From positions 310,001 to 374,000 of the forward strand of contig CALSOO010000004.1 of the NCBI GenBank assembly GCA_943787985.1: a stretch of DNA of 64,000 nucleotides. The letters run 5' to 3'. Below, one piece after another: positions 1 to 7,909 of the stretch. This DNA comes from an uncultured Paracoccaceae bacterium. GTDB lineage: Bacteria > Pseudomonadota > Alphaproteobacteria > Rhodobacterales > Rhodobacteraceae. The notes below the pieces were generated by a model. That model had not been told where the DNA came from and searched no databases. It was given only the letters and a program-made list of their open reading frames with translations. Numbering within the stretch: position 1 is the stretch's first letter; each line of letters starts with the position of its first letter. The position numbers and the translations under genes were made by a program.

Positions 1-189
1 GTCGTTTTGTCAGATGGAGCATGGACCGAGAGCTTCCATCCAGGTGACTATTCGATCAACGGTATGGATGAAGCTTCACGTGCGGAAATCCTGGCCTTGT
101 TCCCAGAACTGGCGACCAAGGAAGGTCTAAAGGACTATCGTCTCGCGCGCACCGAGTTGAAGAAACGGGAAGCACAATTGATGATCTAA
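1..189 (+). CDS. C-terminal end of a truncated gene, unrecognised
   Basis: The reading frame is open from the first base of the window to TAA at 187-189, so this is most likely the 3' end of a gene that begins outside. About 62 residues are visible. They include an acidic stretch (GMDEASRAEILALFPEL) and a Lys/Arg-rich helical tail ending KKREAQLMI. I recognise no family or motif. A strong hairpin lies about 150 bases downstream. An internal TTG at 7 could start a 60-residue peptide, but it has no convincing ribosome-binding site. Confidence 0.4.
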   Translation, partial: VVLSDGAWTESFHPGDYSINGMDEASRAEILALFPELATKEGLKDYRLARTELKKREAQLMI

Positions 190-335
190 CACAGGATACG
201 GCCGCAGCGCTTTTCGGGGTGGTGCGGCCGGCAGCAACGCAGTGGCAAGCGCATCTTGAGGATGTATCAATATTTTGTTGAATCTTGTCATTGCAAACGA
301 ACGTAGGTTTCGACCCCCAGTTGGCAACCTACCAG

Positions 336-367
336 GCCGAGGCGCATCCCAGACCATGCGCCTCGGC
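336..367 (+). terminator. Hairpin between the left-edge gene and LysR
   Basis: A perfect 12-bp inverted repeat (336-347 with 356-367, arm GCCGAGGCGCAT) closes an 8-base loop. It is followed on the plus strand by a weak T-rich stretch (GTTCGTTTTG). It lies between two convergent genes and probably ends the left-edge transcript. The T-tract is poor, so activity is an inference. Confidence 0.5.
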
Positions 368-439
368 TGCGTTCGTTTTGAAAACCTCTGATCACTGTCT
401 CACTTTTGCTTATGTTGTGCAAAGCTGCCCTAAAGGGAC

Positions 440-1312
440 CTAAAGCCGACTGGCGCTGGCCCTGATATATTGCAACATGGCCTGAACCTTTTCGGTCCGG
501 TGAAGGTCAACGTGGGTCACGATCCATCCCGTGACGTTCCAATCAGGATTTGATGGCAGCACTGCAGTCAATTTCCCGCGTTCTTGCGCCTCGGCATCGC
601 CGATAAATCCCAAACCTACGCCTGCAATGACGGCCTCGGACGCGACCCTGATGTCATGTGATGACATGGCAATCATCTCGGGTTTTATATGGTCGTTGAT
701 CCACGCTCCAAAGGGCAGTCGTTCGCGCGGGAAGTCCGGCAAAACAAAGGTGTGACCCGTGAAATCAGTGCCCTGATCCGGTAGGCCGTGTCGCGCGATA
801 TACCTGTCATGGGCATAAAGGTTAAAACCAACATTGCCGAACGGGGTGACCACATAATCAGGGTGATTGGGTTTCGAGCCTGCCCTCAAGGCAATATGCG
901 CCTCGCCGTATTCCAGTTTTGCGAGGTCGTCGCCGACGTCAACATGGACAACGCAATGCGGGTTCTGTGCGCGAAACTGACGGATCGCCCCCATCAACAA
1001 TCCGGCAAAGGGCGCGAGGATCGTCAGTTTGATTTCACCCTCGATCTGGGCTTTGCCGCCTTGCACACGCCCCGCCAGATCATTGATCAGTTCTTCGGTC
1101 TTTTGCGCAACCCGCAACACATCCTGCCCGACATCCGTAAGGGCATAGCCACGGGCATGGCGGATAAAGATGGTTCCACCAATTTCGGCCTCCAAGGCAT
1201 CTATGTGGCGGTTGACCGTGGCGCGGTGAAATCCGAGGGTTTGTGCCGCTGCGCTAACCGTCCCGAGTTTGGCAACCCAATAGGCCGTGCGCAATTCTGT
1301 CCATTTGTCCAT
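440..1312 (-). CDS. LysR-family transcriptional regulator
   Basis: About 290 residues, a normal LysR length. The winged helix-turn-helix is at the N-terminus (WTELRTAYWVAKLGTVSAAA followed by LGFHRATVNRHIDALE), then the effector-binding domain. The ATG at 1312 (MDKWTEL) was chosen because the open frame further upstream encodes sequence unlike any LysR and runs into the divergent gene. It sits head to head with the DoxX-like gene and the LLM flavoenzyme, the usual LysR arrangement, so it may control them. The effector is unknown. Confidence 0.85.
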   Translation of the reverse strand: MDKWTELRTAYWVAKLGTVSAAAQTLGFHRATVNRHIDALEAEIGGTIFIRHARGYALTDVGQDVLRVAQKTEELINDLAGRVQGGKAQIEGEIKLTILAPFAGLLMGAIRQFRAQNPHCVVHVDVGDDLAKLEYGEAHIALRAGSKPNHPDYVVTPFGNVGFNLYAHDRYIARHGLPDQGTDFTGHTFVLPDFPRERLPFGAWINDHIKPEMIAMSSHDIRVASEAVIAGVGLGFIGDAEAQERGKLTAVLPSNPDWNVTGWIVTHVDLHRTEKVQAMLQYIRASASRL

Positions 1313-1424
1313 TGGCTCTATGCCTAATTTTCGCGCATAACCCGTTCGATAACGCGCATTGAGGAGCATTTTGCAGCAAACTATGTCCGGTGTGACCTTA
1401 ACAATCAAGACTAGGATTAGCTTC

Positions 1425-1787
1425 GTGAAATATATCTCCATTGGCCTTCGTGCCCTTCTTACACTGGCTTTCGTTGGTGCTGGGCTGGCGAAGCTCGCTG
1501 GCGTTGACATGATGGTCGCCACTTATGACGCCATCGGTGTGGGACAATGGTTCCGCTATGTGACTGGCATTATCGAAGTGGGAGCCGCTGTTTTGCTTTG
1601 GCTGCCCCGCCGTCAGGTTCTTGCCGCAGCCATGCTGGGGGGCACCATGGTTGGTGCGGTCTTGGCGCATCTGTTAATCCTTGGCGCAGCTGAAGGGGTT
1701 CCTGCGGTGATCCTTGGTTTGATCTGTGCGGCTGTGATTTATGTGCACCGTGACCAGATCAACGAAACACTAGGACGGCCCGCTTAA
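1425..1787 (+). CDS. DoxX-like integral membrane protein
   Basis: About 120 residues with four predicted membrane helices. The first contains the typical DoxX pattern (LLTLAFVGAGLAKLAG), and a GIIEVGAAVLLWLP segment follows. The proposed start is GTG at 1425 with AGGA upstream; in-frame ATGs at 1383 and 1359 are possible. The family contains small quinone- or redox-linked membrane proteins of mostly unknown function. The LLM flavoenzyme starts 38 bases after the stop, so the two are probably co-transcribed, divergently from the LysR regulator. Confidence 0.7.
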   Translation: MKYISIGLRALLTLAFVGAGLAKLAGVDMMVATYDAIGVGQWFRYVTGIIEVGAAVLLWLPRRQVLAAAMLGGTMVGAVLAHLLILGAAEGVPAVILGLICAAVIYVHRDQINETLGRPA

Positions 1788-1825
1788 GCGGACCTTCCAA
1801 CCCATCCGAACGGAAAGGACAGCAC

Positions 1826-2785
1826 ATGGAAATCGGTATCGACAGTTTCGCGGCCTTCTTGCCTGAAGTAGAAAACCAAGCATTCGTGCCAGCAGCCCAA
1901 CGGATGGCCGATCTTTTGGCGGAAGTGGAAACCGCCGATCGCGTGGGCCTTGATGCTTTCGGGATCGGTGAACATCACCGGTCCGAGTTTCTAGACTCTG
2001 CTCCGGCGGTTATTCTGGCGGCGGCAGCGGCGCGCACCAAAAACATCCGCCTCAACAGCGCAGTAACAGTGCTAAGTGCGGCTGATCCGGTGCGGGTCTT
2101 TCAAGACTTCGCGACGATTGATCTGATCTCAAACGGTCGGGTTGAAATTGTTGCGGGGCGGGGATCTTTTGTCGAAGCATACCCTTTGTTCGGATTTGCC
2201 AGAGAAGATTATGACGCATTGTTCGTCGAAAAGCTGGGCCTGTTGATGCAATTGCGCGACGAAACCCATGTGACATGGCGTGGCCGTTTTCGCCCTCCAT
2301 TGACGGGGCAGGGTGTGTATCCGCGCCCCGTGCAAGACAAGTTGCCGATTTGGCTTGGGGTTGGTGGTACACCAGAGTCCTTTGCCCGTGCTGGCACCTT
2401 GGGGTTGCCTTTGATGATCGCGATTATCGGCGGCAGCTTTGCTAGGTTCCGCCCCCTTATTGATCTGTATTACACAGCAGGGGAACGGGCTGGCCACAAA
2501 CCTGAAGACCTTAAGATTGCCATCCACGCGATGGGGTTTGTTGGGGAAACGGATGAAGAAGCCCGCGATGCGTTTTATCCGGGGTGGGCAAGCGTGATGA
2601 ACCAGATTGGCGCAGAACGGGGGGTTCCACCAGCAAGCCGCGCGCAGTTCAATGCGATGTGCGGACCTGAAGGTGCATTCCTTGTAGGCGGTCCTGAAAC
2701 CGTGCGCGACAAGATGATCGCGGCGGATAAAACCATGGGGGGGTATCTCGCGGATCACCTTCCAGATGAGCACCGCCATGCTTGA
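1826..2785 (+). CDS. LLM-class flavin-dependent oxidoreductase, C-terminus frameshifted
   Basis: Luciferase-like TIM-barrel flavoenzyme. Recognisable segments are GLDAFGIGEHHRSEF near residues 40-55, NIRLNSAVTVLSAADPVRV, and IWLGVGGTPESFARAG. The frame ends with 319 residues, but a run of seven G (2737-2743) breaks it. With six G the protein continues GISRITFQMSTAMLETERMQ and ends at 2864, adding roughly 40 residues including the family's usual C-terminal helix. It is therefore either a sequencing error or a real truncation. The start has AAAGGACAGCAC upstream. It follows the DoxX-like gene. The substrate is unknown; such enzymes use FMNH2 or F420-like flavins. Confidence 0.8.
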   Translation: MEIGIDSFAAFLPEVENQAFVPAAQRMADLLAEVETADRVGLDAFGIGEHHRSEFLDSAPAVILAAAAARTKNIRLNSAVTVLSAADPVRVFQDFATIDLISNGRVEIVAGRGSFVEAYPLFGFAREDYDALFVEKLGLLMQLRDETHVTWRGRFRPPLTGQGVYPRPVQDKLPIWLGVGGTPESFARAGTLGLPLMIAIIGGSFARFRPLIDLYYTAGERAGHKPEDLKIAIHAMGFVGETDEEARDAFYPGWASVMNQIGAERGVPPASRAQFNAMCGPEGAFLVGGPETVRDKMIAADKTMGGYLADHLPDEHRHA

Positions 2786-2856
2786 AACGGAACGGATGCA
2801 AAAATCAATCACGCTGCTAGGAACGAAAGTTGCACCAGATGTTCGTGCGCGTTTGA

Positions 2857-3200
2857 TCACATAGATAAAGCCCGATCTGTTGGCTGTTTAACGTCTAAAC
2901 GTAAACCGAAACGATCGAGGACCCGCCGTGCACTTTGCGAAAGCTGCGGCGGGAGATTCCTTCTGCTTTGCGCAGACGCATGAAATTGCCGTTTCACCCT
3001 ATCCAGTGGACAAGGTAACGCTTTGTCCGGGATCGTCGTTCTTGGCCTTTTGCCACGAATGACGCACTCGATACCAAAGCCTTCCCTGTGCATCTGATGC
3101 CAGACCTTCCGCACGCCGTAGACTTTGAGATTTTACTCAAAGACCCGTTCGATCTTGGGCTTGAGTTTAGCATCGCGCTTAGCACGGTCCGAAGGGATCG
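2857..3200 (-). pseudogene. IS3-family transposase OrfB remnant (N-terminal part)
   Basis: Read on the minus strand, the translation gives pieces typical of IS3-group OrfB: LKPKIERVFE, an in-frame stop, NLKVYGVRKVWHQMHREGFG, then VIRGKRPRTTIPDKALPCPLDRVKRQFHA. The segment that normally joins the helix-turn-helix to VIRGK is missing, and the DDE catalytic core is absent. The sequence after about 2960 no longer resembles a transposase. This is a decayed fragment. Confidence 0.65.
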
Positions 3201-3599
3201 CATCTGCCCGTCAAACGCACATTGGAGAAGTTGGGCATATCACGCCCAACTTACTATCGGTGGTATGATCGATATTTGCAGCGTGGAGAGGCTGGCCTCG
3301 AAGATCTTAAATCGCATCCCGGTTTCGTCTGGAACGGCACCCTTTTAGAAAACGACGTCCTATCTGGTGATCTCGAGGCGCACATCGCCGCCTTCGTTGG
3401 GCATTATAATCACCAGCGCGACCTTGAGAGCCTGAACAACGTCACACCGTCTGACGTTTACTTCGGGCGGGACAAAGCCATTCTACAAAAACGCCCCTCT
3501 CTGGATCATGCTGCGCACAACCTTGTCGAACAGTGGAAAGGATCAAACGCAAGACGCTCGAAACGCGACGCTTGCATCACCGCCTGCCCGCCGCATAAT
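3195..3599 (+). pseudogene. IS3-family transposase remnant (internal deletion)
   Basis: The plus strand carries the start of a transposase helix-turn-helix (TLEKLGISRPTYYRWYDRYL, then GLEDLKSHPGFVWN). This is joined directly to the extreme C-terminus (GDLEAHIAAFVGHYNHQRDLES, NVTPSDVYFGRDKAIL). After a short insertion the usual tail (IKRKTLETRRLHHRLPAA, stop near 3598) reappears in another frame. The DDE core is deleted, so this is an inactive scar. It abuts the end of the aromatic-acid operon and lies next to the minus-strand IS3 relic. Confidence 0.7.
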
Positions 3600-3625
3600 G
3601 AAACCAACCAGATGAGCCAAACTCC

Positions 3626-4069
3626 TCACTTGTTTAAGCCGCCAGTGGTTCCAGAAACCCTGACGACGGGCACTGCACCAACATGGGCAGTTGCCTCGAT
3701 TTCCAGCAAGGCGTCGTCTTCGACAAGGCCTGCCACGATCAGCATCGACATCGCGGGGAAGTGGCGGCCCAAGACACGCCTGTAGACCTCGCCAACTTCG
3801 CGCTGGCGTGCGACGTATTCTCTTTTGTCGATGACAAACCATGTGAGGCGGGTGATATTCTCTGCCTTGCCACCGGCCGCATGCACAACGTCCAGAATGT
3901 TGCGCAACGCCTGTTCCATCTGACCGATAAAGTCATTGGTTTCGAACTTTTGATCGGCGGTCCATCCGATTTGTCCGCCAACATACAAGATGCCGTCTTG
4001 TGTCAAAATTCCGTTCGCGTACCCTTTGGCGGGCACCCATCCATCGGGTTGAATTACGGTGTTGGTCAT
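3626..4069 (-). CDS. RidA/YjgF-family enamine/imine deaminase-like protein
   Basis: 147 residues from ATG at 4069, which overlaps the thioesterase stop in an ATGA. The RidA/YER057c fold is recognisable: GILYVGGQIG, FIGQMEQALRNILDVVHAAGG, and VVRVSG near the end. RidA proteins hydrolyse reactive enamines and imines to ketones plus ammonia. It is the last gene of the operon that appears to degrade 2-aminobenzoate through CoA esters. The dearomatised product of that route is an enamine, which makes a deaminating role plausible, though this is inference. Confidence 0.8.
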   Translation of the reverse strand: MTNTVIQPDGWVPAKGYANGILTQDGILYVGGQIGWTADQKFETNDFIGQMEQALRNILDVVHAAGGKAENITRLTWFVIDKREYVARQREVGEVYRRVLGRHFPAMSMLIVAGLVEDDALLEIEATAHVGAVPVVRVSGTTGGLNK

Positions 4070-4470
4070 TGGTTGCTCCGAAGGTAGGGGGTGAGGGCAG
4101 TGCGGATTGCGTCCGGCCACGCCTGTGATTTATCGGCAAGGGTCACGTAAACAAGTGTCGATTTGGCGCTGAATCTGCTTTTTGTGTCTGTTGTGCCTGT
4201 CAGCGATATATCCAAGCTGGAGCGCCCGATTTTGTCGACGAAAAGATCAAGGACCAGGGGATCGCCGTGGCGGCTGGGGGCGTGGAACGTGGTCGATATC
4301 TGTGCGGTGGGCACAGCCGCCGTTTGGTGAAGGGTTTCGAACGGCGCGCCAATCTCGCAAAAGAACGCCTCGATGCAATCATTGATCATCTCGAAATAGC
4401 GCGGATAAAAGACGATCCCCGCAGGGTCGCAATGTTTAAACAACACCTTTTGGGGAAATGTGAAACGCAT
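4066..4470 (-). CDS. Hot-dog thioesterase, 4-hydroxybenzoyl-CoA thioesterase type
   Basis: 134 residues. The signature HCDPAGIVFYPRYFEMIND sits near the N-terminus, with the Asp of CDPAG as the catalytic acid of the 4-hydroxybenzoyl-CoA thioesterase family. Its probable task is to hydrolyse an aryl-CoA or ring-derived CoA ester, either as a pathway step or to free CoA from dead-end esters. It lies 54 bases after livF in the same direction and overlaps ridA by four bases, so it belongs to the operon. Confidence 0.8.
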   Translation of the reverse strand: MRFTFPQKVLFKHCDPAGIVFYPRYFEMINDCIEAFFCEIGAPFETLHQTAAVPTAQISTTFHAPSRHGDPLVLDLFVDKIGRSSLDISLTGTTDTKSRFSAKSTLVYVTLADKSQAWPDAIRTALTPYLRSNQ

Positions 4471-4524
4471 GGGGCGGTCCTTTGAATACTTGATGGGGTC
4501 TCTTTGTGGGCTTGCTTCAAGACG

Positions 4525-5211
4525 TTAAACACCAATTAATTCGTGTGATATTTCAGGCGTGAGATCCGTCATCGCGCCGGTCCAGACGGTTTTGCCTCGC
4601 TCAAGGATTGTGGCCTTGTCACAGACCGCCGACAGCTCTGCCATCGACTTGTCGATCACGATAATCGTCATGCCGGTTTCTGACTTGAGTTGCGCGATTG
4701 CGGTCCAAATCTCTTGGCGAATGATGGGGGCGAGCCCTTCGGTGGCCTCGTCCAGAACCAACAGGCGCGGGTTGGTCATCAGGGCGCGGCCGATGGCCAG
4801 CATTTGCTGCTCTCCGCCGGACAAAGAGTGGGCGCGCTGGTTTTTGCGTTCGGCTAGTCTGGGAAACAGCTGTGTGACACGCGCCAAATCCCACGGCCCG
4901 GTTCTGGCTGCGGCGATCAGGTTTTCCGTGACGGAAAGGTCGGCAAAACAACGCCGCCCCTCGGGCACCAGACCCACCCCCAAGCGCGCCACCTGATGGC
5001 TCGCCAGTTTCGAGATGTCCCGTCCGTCAAATGTTAGTTGGCCTGTTGCTTGTATCATGCGCAAAATGGTTTTGACGGTGGTGCTTTTGCCCATGCCGTT
5101 GCGCCCCATCAGCGCCATGACCTCACCCTCAGAGACGGCTAGATTGACGTCGAACAACGCCTTTGACGACCCATAGCTGGCCGCAACGTTTTCAAGCTTG
5201 AGCAGAGTCAT
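4525..5211 (-). CDS. livF: LivF-type ABC transporter ATP-binding protein
   Basis: 228 residues. Walker A is GRNGMGKST, the ABC signature LSGGEQQ, and Walker B LLVLDEATEGLAP. This is one of the two ATPases of a hydrophobic amino-acid (HAAT) type importer. It overlaps livG by ATGA. Because the permeases, binding protein and aryl-CoA ligase are in the same operon, the transported substrate is more likely an aromatic carboxylate than a branched-chain amino acid. The gene symbol denotes family only. Confidence 0.88.
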   Translation of the reverse strand: MTLLKLENVAASYGSSKALFDVNLAVSEGEVMALMGRNGMGKSTTVKTILRMIQATGQLTFDGRDISKLASHQVARLGVGLVPEGRRCFADLSVTENLIAAARTGPWDLARVTQLFPRLAERKNQRAHSLSGGEQQMLAIGRALMTNPRLLVLDEATEGLAPIIRQEIWTAIAQLKSETGMTIIVIDKSMAELSAVCDKATILERGKTVWTGAMTDLTPEISHELIGV

Positions 5212-5963
5212 GCGCCGTCTCCCAGATAGGCTTCGCGCACAGTTTTGCTGGCCCTGATTTGAGCGACCGTGCCCGTTTCGATGATCTTGCCGTAGACCAG
5301 CACGCTGATCCGGTCGGCCAGAGCGAACACCGCATCCATGTCATGCTCGACCAACAGAATGGGGGCCTCGGTGCGCAATCCGTCCAGAAAACCGGTGAGA
5401 GTTTTGGAGCCTTCTGCGCCAAGGCCCGCCATGGGTTCGTCCATCACAAAGGCCTTGGGTTTCAGCGTCAAGGCTACGGCGACTTCCAGCTGGCGTCGCT
5501 GGCCGTGGCTGAGCTGTGAGGTGAGGGTCGCTGCGTGGTCTTGCAGCCCGACACGGACAAGCGCCTGGGTGGCTGCGTCGCGCAAGGCGCGGTCGCTGAG
5601 GATGGGCCGCAAGAACCGCCACGGCGATCCGCCAGCGCCCAAAGCCCCCAACAGGACATTTTGTAAAACCGTGTCCTCCATTGCCAGTGCCGAAATCTGG
5701 AACGTGCGTCCTATGCCCGCTTTCGCGCGGGTGCGGGTGTCGGTGTGGCTGACGTCTTGGCCCAGCAATTCAACGCGCCCTGCATCGGGTTTGAGCCCGC
5801 CGCATATCTGGGCGATGAGCGTTGATTTACCCGCCCCGTTCGGGCCGATGACGGCATGAATCTCGCCCGGATATAAATCAATCGACACGTCGTCTGTGGC
5901 CTTCAACGCACCAAAGGATTTTTCAAGGTGGTAAGTGGCCAGTACTGGATCAGTCATGTGCAA
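5208..5963 (-). CDS. livG: LivG-type ABC transporter ATP-binding protein
   Basis: About 250 residues. Walker A is GPNGAGKST, the signature LSHGQRRQLEVA and Walker B FVMDEPMAGLG, followed by LLVEHDMDAVFALADRI, all typical of LivG. The start may be the ATG at 5963 or 5957 (MTDP); both overlap the livM stop. It pairs with LivF to energise the Liv-type importer of the aromatic-acid operon. Confidence 0.88.
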   Translation of the reverse strand: MHMTDPVLATYHLEKSFGALKATDDVSIDLYPGEIHAVIGPNGAGKSTLIAQICGGLKPDAGRVELLGQDVSHTDTRTRAKAGIGRTFQISALAMEDTVLQNVLLGALGAGGSPWRFLRPILSDRALRDAATQALVRVGLQDHAATLTSQLSHGQRRQLEVAVALTLKPKAFVMDEPMAGLGAEGSKTLTGFLDGLRTEAPILLVEHDMDAVFALADRISVLVYGKIIETGTVAQIRASKTVREAYLGDGA

Positions 5964-6933
5964 TCTCCCGTCCGGAAATCAGGCCAACCAGACCGCCGCG
6001 TGCAAACAACACGACAATCAGCAGCAAGGCCCCGAGGTAGATGTGCCAATAGTCGCTCAGGCCGCCAAGGAAATGCTCTAGCATCACAAAGGTGACAGCA
6101 CCCACGATGGGGCCGCACAGCCGCGCAACACCGCCCAGAATGATAAAGATCATGATCTCGCCCGACATTTGCCAGCTGAACATGGTGGGGCTGACAAAGC
6201 GGTTCAGATCGGCGAACAGCGCACCTGCAAGCCCTGTGACCACGCCCGAGATGATGAACGCGAGCAGTTTCAAACGGGTGGGGTCAAGGCCAAAGGTTTG
6301 CACCCTTTGGGGCGTTTGGCGTGCGGCGTTCAGGGCCAGTCCAAAGGGTGACTTGGCGAGCAAGGCGTTCAGTAAGACAACGAGGCACAAGATCACAAAG
6401 CAGATCGCAAAGAAATTGATCGGCACCAAGGTGTTCACGCCGGGGAATTCATTGCGCACATAGATTGACAGGCCGTCTTCGCCGCCGTAGGTCGCCCAGC
6501 TGATTGAAAAGTAATAGAGCATTTGCCCAAAGGCCAAGGTGATCATGATGAAATAGACGCCCGCGGTGCGCAAAGACAGCAACCCGATCAGCAGCGCTGC
6601 AAAGCCGGATGTGACCATCGCAACCAGCCAGATCACCGGCATGGACTTGGTGCCTTCGATCAAAAACGGGACCTCCATCACCGGCGTGTAGGTCTGTGCA
6701 TGATGCGCGAAGATGCCCATGGCGTAGCCGCCAATCCCGAAGAATACAGCGTGCCCGAAACTGACCAAACCGCCCAGCCCAAGGGCGATGTTCAAACCGA
6801 CTGCAGCCAGTGCAAAAATCACCGCGCGTGTTGCCAGCGTGATCGTAAACGGCTCATCATTGAACACTGCCCATAGTGGCACGGCCAGCAGCAAGATCAA
6901 CACCAGTGCATTCAGGTTGCTTTCACGGATCAT
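5950..6933 (-). CDS. livM: LivM-type branched-chain/aromatic ABC permease
   Basis: About 327 residues with eight or more hydrophobic segments. The family motif region ALAAVGLNIALGLGGLVSFGH lies near residues 40-60, with GRFFG-like loops replaced by standard HAAT permease sequence (SPFGLALNAARQTPQRVQTFG). ATG 6933 was chosen because it forms an ATGA overlap with the livH stop; the longer frame (to 6966) would start inside livH. It is an inner-membrane subunit of the importer. Confidence 0.85.
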   Translation of the reverse strand: MIRESNLNALVLILLLAVPLWAVFNDEPFTITLATRAVIFALAAVGLNIALGLGGLVSFGHAVFFGIGGYAMGIFAHHAQTYTPVMEVPFLIEGTKSMPVIWLVAMVTSGFAALLIGLLSLRTAGVYFIMITLAFGQMLYYFSISWATYGGEDGLSIYVRNEFPGVNTLVPINFFAICFVILCLVVLLNALLAKSPFGLALNAARQTPQRVQTFGLDPTRLKLLAFIISGVVTGLAGALFADLNRFVSPTMFSWQMSGEIMIFIILGGVARLCGPIVGAVTFVMLEHFLGGLSDYWHIYLGALLLIVVLFARGGLVGLISGREIAHD

Positions 6934-7850
6934 TTGCGTGCTCCAAAGAGGCCAGCGGGTCGCCAAACGAGCACGACACCCATGAGAATATATATCGCCA
7001 TTGAGGACAGCGCAGAGCCGGATGCTTGCGCTGCTGACGGCTCCATAAACAGCTTGAAGAGTTCGGGCAGGAATACGCCGCCCAAGGTATCGGTCAGCCC
7101 GACAAGAAGCGCACCAATCAGCGCACCCTTGATGGAGCCGATGCCCCCTATCACAATCACCACAAATGCGAGGATCAGAACAGGTTCGCCCATGCCAACC
7201 TGCACGGACTGGATCGCACCGACCAACGCACCGGCCAGTCCGGCAAGTGCTGCGCCAAGGGCAAAGATAACCGTGTAGAGTTTCGAGATATCCACACCAA
7301 GGGCTGCAATCATTTCGTGGTCGTCCTTGCCTGCGCGGATCTGGATGCCGATGCGGGTGCGCGTGATCAACAAGCCAAGGGCGCCTGCAACCAACAGCCC
7401 GACACAGATCAACACCAAGCGGTACAGCGGATATTCGATGCCGCCGGGCAGGGTGACAGGGCCTGAGAAATAGTCAGGAATATTCAAAAACAGCGGGAAA
7501 GAGCCAAAAACCCAGCGTGTGCCTTCGGAGAAAATCAGGATTAATGCAAAAGTCGCAAGCACTTGATCCAGGTGGTCGGTGGCGTAAAGCCTTCGGATCA
7601 CTAGTACCTCGATCAAAACCCCTGCAATCGCCGCCGCCATCATCGCGGCCATCAGGGCCAAGACAAACGATCCAGTCAGACCTGCAACGGTCGCCGCTGC
7701 AAACGCGCCGATCATATAAAGTGAACCGTGGGCGAGGTTGATCAAGCCCATCACGCCAAAGATCAGCGTCAGGCCTGCGGCCATCAAAAACAGCATCACA
7801 CCAAATTGCAGACCATTCAAAATCTGCTCGATGATCAGGATCGTGGACAT
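6930..7850 (-). CDS. livH: LivH-type ABC permease
   Basis: 306 residues from ATG at 7850 (MSTILIIEQILNGLQFGVM). Multiple membrane helices are present, with the LivH hallmark LTLIFGVMGLINLAHGSLYM early and ALVGAIQSVQVGMGEPVLIL later. The frame extends upstream to 7901, but that part crosses the hairpin after livJ and looks non-coding. It overlaps livM by four bases. Confidence 0.87.
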   Translation of the reverse strand: MSTILIIEQILNGLQFGVMLFLMAAGLTLIFGVMGLINLAHGSLYMIGAFAAATVAGLTGSFVLALMAAMMAAAIAGVLIEVLVIRRLYATDHLDQVLATFALILIFSEGTRWVFGSFPLFLNIPDYFSGPVTLPGGIEYPLYRLVLICVGLLVAGALGLLITRTRIGIQIRAGKDDHEMIAALGVDISKLYTVIFALGAALAGLAGALVGAIQSVQVGMGEPVLILAFVVIVIGGIGSIKGALIGALLVGLTDTLGGVFLPELFKLFMEPSAAQASGSALSSMAIYILMGVVLVWRPAGLFGARK

Positions 7851-7870
7851 ATCGGAAATTCCCTTTGGGT

Positions 7871-7898
7871 CTGCGGGCCAGCGCATGCCAGCCCGCAG
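7871..7898 (-). terminator. Intercistronic hairpin between livJ and livH
   Basis: An 8-bp inverted repeat (7871-7878 CTGCGGGC with 7891-7898) encloses a 12-base loop containing GCATGC. There is no T-tract. Such hairpins after the binding-protein gene commonly protect its mRNA or attenuate read-through, so the binding protein is made in excess over permeases. The role here is inference. Confidence 0.45.
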
Positions 7899-7909
7899 CA
7901 TTGTCTAGT

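Noticed and set aside
3222..3785. 187-codon open frame as an intact transposase
   Set aside because: Lacks the DDE core and runs in its second half across the opposite strand of ridA; it is a remnant.
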